Assembly: GCA_913061335.1 (NCBI GenBank)
Contig: CAJXTP010000010.1
Coordinates: 1-26,279, forward strand
Reading direction: 5' to 3'
DNA from: an uncultured Loktanella sp.
GTDB lineage: Bacteria > Pseudomonadota > Alphaproteobacteria > Rhodobacterales > Rhodobacteraceae
Length of the DNA stretch: 26,279 nt
The notes under the pieces are model-generated. The model ran no database searches. It worked only from the letters and a program-made list of their open reading frames with translations, and was not told the origin of the DNA. Positions 14,632 through 22,898 of this stretch are shown here, piece after piece. The translations under genes and the position numbers were made by a program. The number at the start of each line of letters is the position of its first letter. Position 1 is the first letter of the stretch.

Positions 14632-15531
14632 TTAGAAGTTGAAATTTAGCTTCAGTGACCCGACGATCTGACCTTCGGTCTGGCCTTCGAATTCTTTGGA
14701 CAGATAGGTGGCCCCGTAAAAGAACGACACTTCCTCGCCCAACTGCCAAAACACACCAGCCCTTGCGCGTGTGCGCGTATCGGACACAGTATATCCCATA
14801 TCGGCTGGCAAATAATTGCTGTCAAAAACAGACGCCACGTCGACACCAAGCAGGTAAGACAGTCCAACGGCGTCGCTTTCGGTTGCGCGGTACAGTTGCC
14901 CAGTTACCACATCACGCAGCAGCAGATCATCTTGCGCCACCTGACCAATAATCATGTCAGCCCCTGCGCGGACGAGATCCTCTGCGCCGATTTGCCCCTC
15001 TATAAAGGGACGAATGCTGGTGTTTTGCCCGACGCGATATGACCGCGTTGCAGCCGCGATCCCGCTTAGAAAAAACGCATTTTCGATTTGATCATCGGGA
15101 TAAAGCGGCCCTGTCATGCCCAAGGTAGCGTGAAAATTTTCTTGGAACGCGGATAATCCGGTTTGTGGACCAATAGCCGTCAATTCCGACCCAAGTGAAA
15201 CCTGAAACCCGCTGTGCTCAAAATGCGTAAATGCCCCAACCGACATTGCGCCGACATAAGGACGATCACCAGGTGCCGGGCCAGTTGCGGGTGCAATGAT
15301 TTCTGCGCGCAGGCGATACTCAACGAGATCGCCAAAGTCTTCGTAGCCTGTGTAGCTATCGCGCGCGCGCACGTGGCTATAGACGTAAGATCCTGTGCGC
15401 CATCTGTCGCGCCCGTCGCCGAAAAAGTCATTGTTAAACAGACGCCCATTGCCGATCGCCTCGCGCCCTTCGGAAAATGCGGGTGTTGCGGCAGGTAACA
15501 GAGCGATTAAAAGAGCAAAAAGAGGACGCAT
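14632..15531 (-). CDS. Lipid A deacylase LpxR family outer-membrane protein
   Basis: This is a 299-residue protein with a signal peptide (about 1-20, ending near PAFSEG) and a beta-barrel end ending in Phe (SLKLNFNF), the usual outer-membrane insertion signal. The segment RLFNNDFFGDGRDRWRTGSY holds Asn34-Asp35, and GPQTG followed by QENFHATLG holds His134, which match the Asn-Asp and His active-site positions of LpxR (lipid A 3'-O-deacylase, DUF2219). LpxR removes acyl chains from lipid A in the outer leaflet in a Ca2+-dependent way. Length and layout are normal. It stands between unrelated genes and appears to be transcribed alone or with the Hint gene. Confidence 0.83.
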   Translation of the reverse strand: MRPLFALLIALLPAATPAFSEGREAIGNGRLFNNDFFGDGRDRWRTGSYVYSHVRARDSYTGYEDFGDLVEYRLRAEIIAPATGPAPGDRPYVGAMSVGAFTHFEHSGFQVSLGSELTAIGPQTGLSAFQENFHATLGMTGPLYPDDQIENAFFLSGIAAATRSYRVGQNTSIRPFIEGQIGAEDLVRAGADMIIGQVAQDDLLLRDVVTGQLYRATESDAVGLSYLLGVDVASVFDSNYLPADMGYTVSDTRTRARAGVFWQLGEEVSFFYGATYLSKEFEGQTEGQIVGSLKLNFNF

Positions 15532-15643
15532 AAATAATTCCCAACAGTGCCCCCCCGAGCCCGTTCTAGATACTGCGCCCGCTCCGATTCGCGATAGTCC
15601 TCGTTTGCAGGATTTCGCAGCTATGGCCTGCTTGTCACAGTTT

Positions 15644-16690
15644 TCAGCCTTGCCGCAGCAGGTTTCCTACATCTTGTGCTGCTTCCAACGCGCCCTCTAG
15701 ATACCCGCCAAACGATTGGCCCATTTCCGATGATCCAAGAATGATCCGCCCGTTCCAGATGTTCGTGAGCGCAGATGGTCGCCCGTATGCGGGGTGGTCT
15801 GCGCTGGTGTGATCGGCAGGCGTAGCGGTCATTGGGTCTTGCGCCCAGTCTTGCAAAATAAGCTGTCGGGGTTTGGTCCCAAACAGGCGCGTTAACTGAT
15901 CGGTTCCCATTTGGGTCATTTCTTCCCGGTGGTTGGCCCGTGTGTTTGCGTCAAAGCCGACAAACCCGAAAACTGCGTATGGCCCACCTGATTGCGGCGA
16001 TGCATCGTGGAATTCAACCATCGGGCCGCGTCTGCTTTGACCGTCGCCCGAAAGCCCTGCATCCCGCCAATGTGCTTTGTCATAGATCGCCAGAAATTTT
16101 GCCTGCCCTGCCATCCATGTTGCCACGTTGCCCATCGCGTCGCTTTGAGCGGCCGCGAGGGGGGGATCAAAGATGATTGTTTGCGCAATGCGTGGCGGCA
16201 GCGCGAGGATGATTTTGTTGGCTGAAATGCTAAGTTTATCAGTTCTGACGGTCACACTGGTGTCGGTTTGAGAAATTTCCGTGGCCGCCTGCCCCAGATG
16301 TAATCTGTCTGCTGGGACAGTTTTAACATAGGCGTCAACCAATGCCGTCATGCCGCCCGCAATCCGCAACGACCCGGCCATGGACGCAAAACCTGCGCCG
16401 CGTTGGACGTTGCCGTGCTGATCCTCGGTCACGATGTCGCCCGTGCTGTATTGCTCGAAAACCGTGAAGCCAAACCGCTTGGTCGCGGCAGCCATGCGCG
16501 GTTGGCCTTGCCAGAACCACGCAGGTCCAAGGTCAAAGGCGGCCCCATCGATGTACGCTGCATGGATGCGTCCGCCAAAGCGGCTGCGTGCCTCGAGAAG
16601 CTGAAAATCCACGCCTTTGCGGTGTAATTCATCCGCCAGTGCTAACCCAGATAGGCCACCGCCGACAATCACGACATCCGTGTCCATCAT
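15644..16690 (-). CDS. Flavin-containing amine oxidase
   Basis: This 348-residue protein begins with the FAD motif VVIVGGGLSGLALADEL (about 6-22), followed by LLEARSRFGGRIHA, which binds the FAD adenosine in monoamine oxidase-type proteins. The C-terminal GSSEMGQSFGGYLEGALEAA is the conserved FAD-closing helix. It oxidises an amine or a related C-N or C-H bond to an imine or aldehyde, with oxygen or another acceptor. It is shorter than typical monoamine oxidase (about 450), as in some bacterial members. Its ATG overlaps the cupin TGA, so the two are co-translated. The amidinotransferase gene lies upstream of the cupin, and a guanidino-amine or amino acid is a plausible substrate class, inferred from context only. 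Confidence 0.82.
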   Translation of the reverse strand: MMDTDVVIVGGGLSGLALADELHRKGVDFQLLEARSRFGGRIHAAYIDGAAFDLGPAWFWQGQPRMAAATKRFGFTVFEQYSTGDIVTEDQHGNVQRGAGFASMAGSLRIAGGMTALVDAYVKTVPADRLHLGQAATEISQTDTSVTVRTDKLSISANKIILALPPRIAQTIIFDPPLAAAQSDAMGNVATWMAGQAKFLAIYDKAHWRDAGLSGDGQSRRGPMVEFHDASPQSGGPYAVFGFVGFDANTRANHREEMTQMGTDQLTRLFGTKPRQLILQDWAQDPMTATPADHTSADHPAYGRPSALTNIWNGRIILGSSEMGQSFGGYLEGALEAAQDVGNLLRQG

Positions 16691-17364
16691 CAGGTGGCGG
16701 GTGGCGTAGGTGCGATCCGCAGGTGACCGGTTTTGATCCAGACACGCGCGCCGTTTGGCCCTGCTTTTGCCGTCAGGTCATGACCGACAGGTAACCGCAG
16801 CCAGCTATCGGTTTTGAAATCCTCGCCGCCCTCGCAAAAGCCGCCGTCGATCACGAACACCTCTGCGCCGCCGTGGTTTGCCACTGTCACGTCAGTGCCC
16901 GCGGCCCAATCTTCGATCCGCACGGCTTCGCGGTCGTCGGTGTGCAACGGTGTGATAGTCACGCCCTCGCGGGTGGGTTTTGGTGTCATGTCTGCGGGTC
17001 GGAGTGTCACGGCGGTTCGGTCATGCGGATCAAACTGCCACAGCTTGACCATGATCACTGCGCCTGCGTCCGAGCGCGGCGTGTGCGACGACTGCGGCGG
17101 GTTGCGCACGTAAGATCCCGCTGGGAAATCGCCGTGTTCGTCTTGGAAGGTGCCTGACAAAACCAGGTATTCTTCGCCGCCGGTATGCACATGCGGCGAA
17201 AACGCGGAGCCAGCCGCATAGCGCACGATGGTCGTCGCGCGCGCGACCTCGGCGCCGATCCGGTCCAGCATACGCCGATCAACGCCCTTCATCGGAGAGG
17301 CGACCCATGGAATATCGGCGGCATGCACAACGGCGCGAGCGGCGAAATCAGCGTTCAAATCCAT
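16690..17364 (-). CDS. Double cupin protein, ChrR-like
   Basis: This 224-residue protein has two cupin halves. The first (residues about 45-115) contains FSPHVHTGGEEYLVLSG and the final SSHTPRS, so His, His, Glu and His metal ligands are visible, in the style of the ChrR cupin domain. The second half (AEVFVIDGGFCEGGEDF) keeps the barrel shape but lacks the full ligand set. No ZAS zinc/anti-sigma domain precedes it, so it is not an anti-sigma factor. The ATG at 17364 has GGAG eight bases upstream; the longer frame to 17577 runs into the amidinotransferase gene and is rejected. It sits between the amidinotransferase and amine-oxidase genes, and is probably a metal-dependent dioxygenase or metabolite sensor. 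Confidence 0.78.
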   Translation of the reverse strand: MDLNADFAARAVVHAADIPWVASPMKGVDRRMLDRIGAEVARATTIVRYAAGSAFSPHVHTGGEEYLVLSGTFQDEHGDFPAGSYVRNPPQSSHTPRSDAGAVIMVKLWQFDPHDRTAVTLRPADMTPKPTREGVTITPLHTDDREAVRIEDWAAGTDVTVANHGGAEVFVIDGGFCEGGEDFKTDSWLRLPVGHDLTAKAGPNGARVWIKTGHLRIAPTPPAT

Positions 17365-17383
17365 GGGTCTGCTCCTGTTTTGG

Positions 17384-18496
17384 TTACGAGAGGTTCGGGA
17401 AGTAATCCTCGCAGACGCCTTCGCGGTAGACGTCAGCCGTGCAGCAATGCAGGCCGCCGCCAAACGCATATGCATCGCGTAATTCCACGGGGATGACTTC
17501 CATGCCGAGCTTGTCCATTTGTTCCATCTGGTAGACTTCTGATGCCTCGACGCAGACGGTTTTGGGGTCAAGCACAAGCACGTTCATCGACAACCATGTT
17601 GACGAATAACAAAGCGGCGGCGGCGCGTTATGGGCGGGCTGGGCCGCATCAACGATTTCCCAACCGTTGTCATTGTACATCTTGCGCTGTTCTTCTGGCA
17701 AACGGCGGTGCGGGTTGTTCAGGATCAGACCGGGCCGCAGCGGCGTGAACGTCGCATCAATGTGGATCGGGTACGGATCACCGGGGAAATTGACGGTGTG
17801 CACGCGGTGGTCAGGGAAGTGGCGTTTCAGCCATTCGATGCCCTTAAGGTTCGTTGTGAACCCATGCTGCACCACAAGATCGCGGCCAAAACGCAAGACA
17901 TCTGCGGCGTCAAAAAGCGGCTCTTCTTCGGTGGTGACAAAGAATTTGTTCGCCGCCCATTCAAGCCGCTTGGTGTCGCCAATCTTTTCAGACAGGTAAT
18001 CGGGGTGATAATCAGCGTTGGTCAGGCGCGGTTTTGGTGCGCTTTCGTGCCGGAAATTCGGGTCTTCGTTAAAGTATTGCTGCATCAGCGGGCGGTAGTT
18101 CAGATATTCGAACCAACGGCAGCGGTACGACATCGTGGCCTCGAGCATTTCGGAGCCAACAGTCAGCAACACATCGCGCGGCGGCATGCAGCCGAACTGG
18201 CTTTGGGTATGGAAGTCTGGGGTCGTCGCGGGCAAGGAATGGTCAATTGATGTAGGCCGGTCCACACGGACGCCGCGCTTTTGCAGCATACCTGCAAAGT
18301 TATCGAGCAGCTCATTGGCGCGATCAATCGTTTCCTGCGGACGTTTGCCCCACATGCCGCGCATGTCGCTGTCTTCGGGCACTTTGGCGTCAAGCGCGGG
18401 TTCCTCGGGCGGGATGTGGCAATCATCTGCGCGGCCCACGATCACATGCTTCAGCGGATCCCATTCGTTCCAGCTATTCACGACTGTATTTTGCAT
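17384..18496 (-). CDS. Arginine:glycine-type amidinotransferase (AGAT/GATM family)
   Basis: This 370-residue protein follows the vertebrate AGAT plan: EPLFDAADVLRFGRD (Asp196-Asp199), PIHIDATF (His245, Asp247), WLSMNVLVLD and GGGLHCCTADV with catalytic Cys351. Such enzymes move the amidino group of arginine to an amine. The residues that precede the catalytic His are Tyr242 and Ile244 where human AGAT, as I remember, has Asn300 and Met302, so the acceptor may differ from glycine. The ATG at 18496 has GGGAG upstream; an upstream start is less likely. The cupin gene follows after 19 bases. The gene begins 42 bases after ccoS and could be read from the ccoGHIS promoter. Confidence 0.85.
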   Translation of the reverse strand: MQNTVVNSWNEWDPLKHVIVGRADDCHIPPEEPALDAKVPEDSDMRGMWGKRPQETIDRANELLDNFAGMLQKRGVRVDRPTSIDHSLPATTPDFHTQSQFGCMPPRDVLLTVGSEMLEATMSYRCRWFEYLNYRPLMQQYFNEDPNFRHESAPKPRLTNADYHPDYLSEKIGDTKRLEWAANKFFVTTEEEPLFDAADVLRFGRDLVVQHGFTTNLKGIEWLKRHFPDHRVHTVNFPGDPYPIHIDATFTPLRPGLILNNPHRRLPEEQRKMYNDNGWEIVDAAQPAHNAPPPLCYSSTWLSMNVLVLDPKTVCVEASEVYQMEQMDKLGMEVIPVELRDAYAFGGGLHCCTADVYREGVCEDYFPNLS

Positions 18497-18520
18497 TTTT
18501 GAGCTCTCCCCTGACGCGGT

Positions 18521-18563
18521 CAAATTGCCGACTGCTTCTTATTCGCAATCGCGTGGCAATTTG
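18521..18563. repeat. 9-bp inverted repeat around the ccoS stop
   Basis: CAAATTGCC (18521-18529) is the exact complement of GGCAATTTG (18555-18563), with 25 bases between. It spans the ccoS stop codon and the gap to the amidinotransferase gene. It lacks a T-run, so it is not a clear terminator. It may be an RNA stem or a binding site. Confidence 0.5.
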
Positions 18564-18736
18564 CAAGAAATTTGCTCATCATCGTCTGAAGGGTCAGTGT
18601 CGTCGTCACAAAGTATGCGCCAAGCAGCCCCGTCGAGGTCATCATATTGGGCGCTGCGCAGGGTCCATAAAAACGCAAGAAGCGCCGCAATTGACAGGGC
18701 CAAGGATACCGGGATCAAGACGAATAAAATATCCAT
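18539..18736 (-). CDS. ccoS: cbb3 oxidase maturation protein CcoS
   Basis: This 65-residue protein has one N-terminal helix (ILFVLIPVSLALSIAALLAFLWTL) followed by the family segment SAQYDDLDGAAWRIL and an acidic tail. CcoS is needed to insert heme and copper into the cbb3 oxidase core subunit. It lies 4 bases after the ccoI stop, the usual gene order. The longer frame from 18820 overlaps ccoI and is rejected. Two cysteines lie in the tail, CDDD and CKLPRDC region. Confidence 0.93.
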   Translation of the reverse strand: MDILFVLIPVSLALSIAALLAFLWTLRSAQYDDLDGAAWRILCDDDTDPSDDDEQISCKLPRDCE

Positions 18737-18740
18737 ATGT

Positions 18741-20897
18741 TCACCGCACCCGCAGCGCGTTTGCGAGGACTGTGATCGAGGATGCTGACATCGCAATTGC
18801 GGCGGCAAGTGGTGATGCAAATCCCAAAATCGCGACAGGTACTGCGATCAAGTTATAGCCTGCGGCGATGGTGAAGTTTTCAACAATCCGACGCCGTGCA
18901 CTGCGTGAAATGCGCAGTGCTTCTGGTATCTCGGACAGGCTTTGCCCAAGTACAACGATGTCGGAGGCGGCGCGCGATGCGTCAAGTGCGGAGGCGGGTG
19001 AAATCGACGCGTATGCCCGCGTGAGCGCGGCCGTGTCGTTCAATCCGTCGCCAACCATCAGCACCCGCTTTCCTTGATCTGCAAGTGCCGCGATGGCGTG
19101 GTATTTGTCGTCGGGGCTCATGTTGCCTTGGGCGGGAATATCGCCAAGTTGTGCGGCAAGTTTTAGGACGGCGTTTGGGGTGTCGCCAGAAAATATTTGC
19201 GGTTCAAATCCGGCGGCCTGAAGTTGTTTGATCGTTTCCGCCGCTCCGTCTTTTAGCGTTTCGGAAAATTGCAAAGGCACCGCGGGCTGGTCACCGATGC
19301 GTAATGCGGGGCTTGTTTTTGCGCCGACCCAATCGCCACGCCCTAGCCGGATTGTTTGGCCTTTGTGCGTAGCCTCAACGCCACATCCTGCGATTTCGCA
19401 AATGTCGTCAAAAACAACGGGGCGGATATCGGCGGGGAGTGCCGAAGCGATTGCCCGCGACACAGGATGTTGCGACGACTGGCAAAGCCCTGCAAGCATC
19501 GCCAAGGATTTGGGATCGAGATCGCGCGTATCGAAGTGCGCCTGCCCGATTGTGAGGGTGCCGGTTTTGTCAAAAATCACTGTGTCGATTTCTGCCAACC
19601 GTTCAAGCGCGGTGCTGTCTTTGACCAGTAATCCGCGCCGAAACAGCCGACCAGTTGCTGCCGTGATGACCGCAGGGGCCGCAAGTCCAAGCGCGCAGGG
19701 GCAGGTGATAATCAGGACTGAAATCGCAATCCGCAGTGCCAGTGCTGCGTCGGCCGACACCAGATACCACCCGATGAACGTTGCGGCTGCCAGCAGATGC
19801 ACCGCTGGCGCGTAAATCTGCGCTGCCCGATCAGCCAATGCGGTATAGCGGTTTCGCCCGCTTTCAGCGGTCGCCACCATTGCCGCCATGCGTTGCAGCG
19901 TTGTGTCCGCCCCGACGGCAGTGACCAAAACCGTCAGCGGGCCGGTTAGGTTCAGTTCGCCTGCGGCAATTGCATCGTTTTGCGCCATCATTGTTGGGCG
20001 GCTTTCGCCAGTGATCAGCGACCTGTCGACGTCTGAGGTGCCGTTGAGGATGGTCCCATCGATGGGCGCCCGCATTCCTGCCGCGACCAAAACTGTGTCG
20101 CCCACCCGCAGGTCGCAGACGTCAACTGCCTTGTGAAAACCGTCGGTGATGCGCGTGGCTCTTGGGACCTCGAGCGCGCTCAGTTCTTGCGATGCTGAGC
20201 GTGCTGCAAACCGCGTTTTGTGATCAAGGTAGCGACCGATCAGCAAAAAGAACGTCAGAGAGAGTGCTGCATCAAAATAGACGTGCTCGTTGCCCTGCGA
20301 TGTCTCGTACACCGACAGCGCCGCCGCCAGAATGATCGCCAGCGAAATTGGCACATCCATGTTGAGCCTGCCTGCCTTCAACGCGACGATTGCGGATGAC
20401 ACGAAGACTTGGGCGGAAAACGCCAATGCGGGCACGGCGATGGCAGCAGATAACCAATGGAACATCACTTGTGTTGCTTGCGATGCGCCCGACCAGACCG
20501 CGACGGAAAACAGCATGACGTTCATCATCGCAAAACCGGCCACGGATAGTTTTAACAGCAATGCGCGCCCGATCTCGTCTTTTCCGCTCGCATTCAACAG
20601 GGTTTGATCAAGCGGATGGGCCTCATATCCGGCAGCGGCAAGTGTCGCGACGATGTCTTCTGGCTCTAATCCTTGGGCGTCAACAGCGACGCGTTTGGTT
20701 GTCATGTTGACCCGCGCGCCCGCGACCTCTGGCAGTGCGAGCAGCGTCTTTTCGACGCCTCTGATACAGCCCGCGCAGTGGATATGTGGCAATGACAAAA
20801 TGATGCCTTTTGCAGGGACCGCCCGCTGCGCGATGTCTTGTGCCATGCCGGCCCCCGCACAGCCCGGACAGGCAGAGGTGGTCACCGTTATGGTCAT
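18741..20897 (-). CDS. ccoI: Copper-transporting P1B-type ATPase CcoI/FixI
   Basis: This 718-residue copper pump supplies copper for the CuB site of cbb3 oxidase, moving Cu+ across the inner membrane. Residues 41-44 (CAGC) form the heavy-metal domain and Cys10/Cys13 add a second pair near the N terminus. The membrane metal site is CPC at 399-401, the phosphorylated Asp is 443 in DKTGTLT, the HP motif is 477-478 and the hinge motif GDGLND is 616-621. Eight helices are expected, and the A-domain loop TGES is at about 296-299. The start overlaps the ccoH stop (ATGA). It belongs to ccoGHIS, the order of a standard cluster. Confidence 0.96.
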   Translation of the reverse strand: MTITVTTSACPGCAGAGMAQDIAQRAVPAKGIILSLPHIHCAGCIRGVEKTLLALPEVAGARVNMTTKRVAVDAQGLEPEDIVATLAAAGYEAHPLDQTLLNASGKDEIGRALLLKLSVAGFAMMNVMLFSVAVWSGASQATQVMFHWLSAAIAVPALAFSAQVFVSSAIVALKAGRLNMDVPISLAIILAAALSVYETSQGNEHVYFDAALSLTFFLLIGRYLDHKTRFAARSASQELSALEVPRATRITDGFHKAVDVCDLRVGDTVLVAAGMRAPIDGTILNGTSDVDRSLITGESRPTMMAQNDAIAAGELNLTGPLTVLVTAVGADTTLQRMAAMVATAESGRNRYTALADRAAQIYAPAVHLLAAATFIGWYLVSADAALALRIAISVLIITCPCALGLAAPAVITAATGRLFRRGLLVKDSTALERLAEIDTVIFDKTGTLTIGQAHFDTRDLDPKSLAMLAGLCQSSQHPVSRAIASALPADIRPVVFDDICEIAGCGVEATHKGQTIRLGRGDWVGAKTSPALRIGDQPAVPLQFSETLKDGAAETIKQLQAAGFEPQIFSGDTPNAVLKLAAQLGDIPAQGNMSPDDKYHAIAALADQGKRVLMVGDGLNDTAALTRAYASISPASALDASRAASDIVVLGQSLSEIPEALRISRSARRRIVENFTIAAGYNLIAVPVAILGFASPLAAAIAMSASSITVLANALRVR

Positions 20898-21358
20898 TGC
20901 ACGACCCGAACAATGATGCGTTGGCGAAAGACTGTGCCGTCTGCGGCCTCGGCCACGACCCGCAGGTTCCAGTTGCCCGCTTGCACATCAATGGGTGCCA
21001 CAAAGGCAGTTCCGTCAAACCGCAGTTCGGGGAATTTATCGGCTGCGACTGATGTCGCCATGCCGAACACAACGGAGCGGATTTCGGGTGATACTGGCTG
21101 GCCGTCTTTTGAAATCTCAAGCCGCAAGATGCCTGCGCGGACTTCGGCAGATACATCCCAGTCGAGCGCAAGTTGTGCTGCGCGGTCCACATCAAATGAT
21201 TGACTGGCAACATAAGAGTTTTTGACTTCTAGACCAGGGAATGTGCGCACGGCTTGATAGGCCAGCGTTAGGTTAACGCTGATGATGATTGCAAAGCATG
21301 CGCACATGATTGCCGCCACTTTACGCCCCGTGAGGGGGCGGTTTGTTATGGATGTCAT
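20894..21358 (-). CDS. ccoH: cbb3 oxidase assembly protein CcoH/FixH
   Basis: This 154-residue protein has one N-terminal membrane helix (about 15-35: AAIMCACFAIIISVNLTLAY) and a periplasmic domain of the FixH family. The segment GLEVKNSYVASQSFD, then a GKDG-like turn and a final WNLRVVAEAADGTVF, are recognisable. CcoH helps to assemble and stabilise cbb3 oxidase, probably with CcoI. A GGAAAGGA ribosome site precedes the ATG. It overlaps ccoG and ccoI by ATGA at each end, so translation is coupled. Confidence 0.92.
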   Translation of the reverse strand: MTSITNRPLTGRKVAAIMCACFAIIISVNLTLAYQAVRTFPGLEVKNSYVASQSFDVDRAAQLALDWDVSAEVRAGILRLEISKDGQPVSPEIRSVVFGMATSVAADKFPELRFDGTAFVAPIDVQAGNWNLRVVAEAADGTVFRQRIIVRVVQ

Positions 21359-22764
21359 TTTGTATCCTTTCCGTCGAAACTGCTGTCACGAAATGCGCGT
21401 TCGCCGCTGATCACGTCTTCGACCCAGAACCGCAGGTCGGTATGGTCTTGTTGTGCGGCGGCGTCTTGTGGGCGTGCGGTGACGTAGACCCGTTGTTGTG
21501 TTGAGCTATCTGGCGCCACGGTCACGATGTGGGTTTGTGCGCCTTCAACGTCGATGCGCAAGATTTCGTCCGAGCTAAGTGACAATCGGAATTCACGCGG
21601 CTCGCCGTGTTTATTGCGCAATCGCAGAATGTAGGTGTTCCGGATGGACCCGTCTGAGAGCGTGATAAATGTCGGGTTGCGCACGGCTGCAACTGTGAGG
21701 TCGATCTCAGCGCGGATGAACAGTGCAAACACCAGCCCAAACCCGATCAGCGACCATAGGGCCGTGTAAAGAATAGTTCGTGGTCGCAAGATGTGTTTCA
21801 GAACCGGCTTTGGCGCTTGGCCTGCGCGCTCTTGCGGTTCGTCTGACAAGGCCAGATAATCAATCAACCCGCGCGGCTTGCCGATCTTGTCCATGATATC
21901 GTCACAGGCATCGATGCACAGCGCGCAGGTGATGCATTCCATCTGCTGCCCGTCGCGAATGTCGATTCCCATTGGGCAGACGTTGACGCAGGCCATGCAA
22001 TCGATGCAGTCGCCGGTGTCTTCGAGCCGCTTTTTCGCGCGGGGTTCGCCGCGCCATTCGCGGTATCCAACTGTCAGCGTGTCATCGTCCATCATCGCGC
22101 CTTGGATGCGCGGCCACGGGCACATGTAGATGCAGACTTGTTCGCGCATAAAGCCGCCAAAGATGAAGGTTGTCGCCGTGAGCGCCGCGATTGTCCCGTA
22201 GGCTGCGGCATGCGCATCAAAGCTGATCAGATCGCGCAATAATGTCGGCGCGTCGGTGAAATAGAACACCCAAGCGCCGCCTGTAGCGATTGAGATCAGC
22301 AGCCAGACGATCCATTTGGTCAGCCGCAGTCGCCATTTATGCAGGGTCCAATCGGCGTTCCATAGGCGTACCCGCTTGTTGCGGTCGCCTTCGATCCAGC
22401 GTTCAACGAGGATAAAAAGATCGGTCCAGACGGTTTGCGGACAGGCATATCCGCACCAGACGCGCCCAAGGGCGGATGTGAATAAAAACAGGCCGAGGCC
22501 TGCCATGATCAATAGCCCTGCGACGAAATAGAACTCGTGTGGCCAGATTTCGATCCAAAGGAAATAGAACCTGCGCCCCGCCAAATCGACCAATACCGCC
22601 TGATCTGGCAGCGCCGGCCCACGGTCCCAGCGGACCCAAGGCGTAATGTAATAAATACCAAGCGTAACGGCCATGATCCACCATTTGAGCGTGCGGAAAT
22701 ATCCGGTTACGCGGCGCGGAAAGATCGGTACTTGCGGGGCATAAAGTGGTTGGTTTTCTGACAT
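21355..22764 (-). CDS. ccoG: Cytochrome c oxidase accessory protein CcoG (FixG/RdxA)
   Basis: This 469-residue membrane iron-sulfur protein is thought to reduce copper for the cbb3 CuB site. Two ferredoxin-like clusters are present: Cys253, 256, 259 and 263 followed by Pro, and Cys277, 280, 283 and 287. Two further pairs, Cys104/Cys108 (CGYACP) and Cys211/Cys215 (CIYMCP), lie in the membrane part. About five helices and a C-terminal Ig-like domain (from about 370) complete the family plan. It is the first gene of the ccoGHIS operon, with no strong ribosome site visible, and an FNR-type box lies 62 bases upstream. Confidence 0.96.
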   Translation of the reverse strand: MSENQPLYAPQVPIFPRRVTGYFRTLKWWIMAVTLGIYYITPWVRWDRGPALPDQAVLVDLAGRRFYFLWIEIWPHEFYFVAGLLIMAGLGLFLFTSALGRVWCGYACPQTVWTDLFILVERWIEGDRNKRVRLWNADWTLHKWRLRLTKWIVWLLISIATGGAWVFYFTDAPTLLRDLISFDAHAAAYGTIAALTATTFIFGGFMREQVCIYMCPWPRIQGAMMDDDTLTVGYREWRGEPRAKKRLEDTGDCIDCMACVNVCPMGIDIRDGQQMECITCALCIDACDDIMDKIGKPRGLIDYLALSDEPQERAGQAPKPVLKHILRPRTILYTALWSLIGFGLVFALFIRAEIDLTVAAVRNPTFITLSDGSIRNTYILRLRNKHGEPREFRLSLSSDEILRIDVEGAQTHIVTVAPDSSTQQRVYVTARPQDAAAQQDHTDLRFWVEDVISGERAFRDSSFDGKDTK

Positions 22765-22825
22765 TTGCGGCAGGGTCCAGTGCTGTTCACATTCGCAGAA
22801 CTATCGCCAAATTGGTGGCAGGCCT

Positions 22826-22839
22826 TTGACACAGATCAA
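22826..22839 (-). promoter_or_regulatory. FNR/FnrL-type box upstream of ccoG
   Basis: TTGAC-ACAG-ATCAA (read on +) is a 5-4-5 palindrome close to the anaerobox TTGAT-N4-ATCAA. Its centre is 22832.5. A GATAGT -10-like element on the minus strand (22800-22805) fits activation at -41.5 for ccoG. Oxygen control by FnrL or FixK is the known pattern for this gene set. Confidence 0.85.
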
Positions 22840-22846
22840 GAAATAC

Positions 22847-22884
22847 AAAAAGACCCCAGTCGCGTGGAATGCACGCGACTGGGG
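22847..22884 (-). terminator. Rho-independent terminator of the ccoNOQP operon
   Basis: On the minus strand CCCCAGTCGCGTG pairs perfectly with CACGCGACTGGGG around a 5-base loop (CATTC), followed by TCTTTTT. It begins 14 bases after the ccoP stop and abuts the FNR box of ccoG. Confidence 0.95.
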
Positions 22885-22898
22885 CCACAGATTTGGTC

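Noticed and set aside
16690..17364. ChrR anti-sigma factor
   Set aside because: The cupin resembles the ChrR C-terminal domain, but the N-terminal zinc/anti-sigma domain is absent and no sigma-factor gene is adjacent.
16690..17577. Longer start for the cupin gene at 17577
   Set aside because: The extra 71 residues overlap the amidinotransferase gene and are Arg/Ser/Thr-rich shadow text; ATG 17364 has a good ribosome site.
17630..18250. A 206-codon + strand frame opposite the amidinotransferase gene
   Set aside because: It is a shadow of the conserved amidinotransferase frame.
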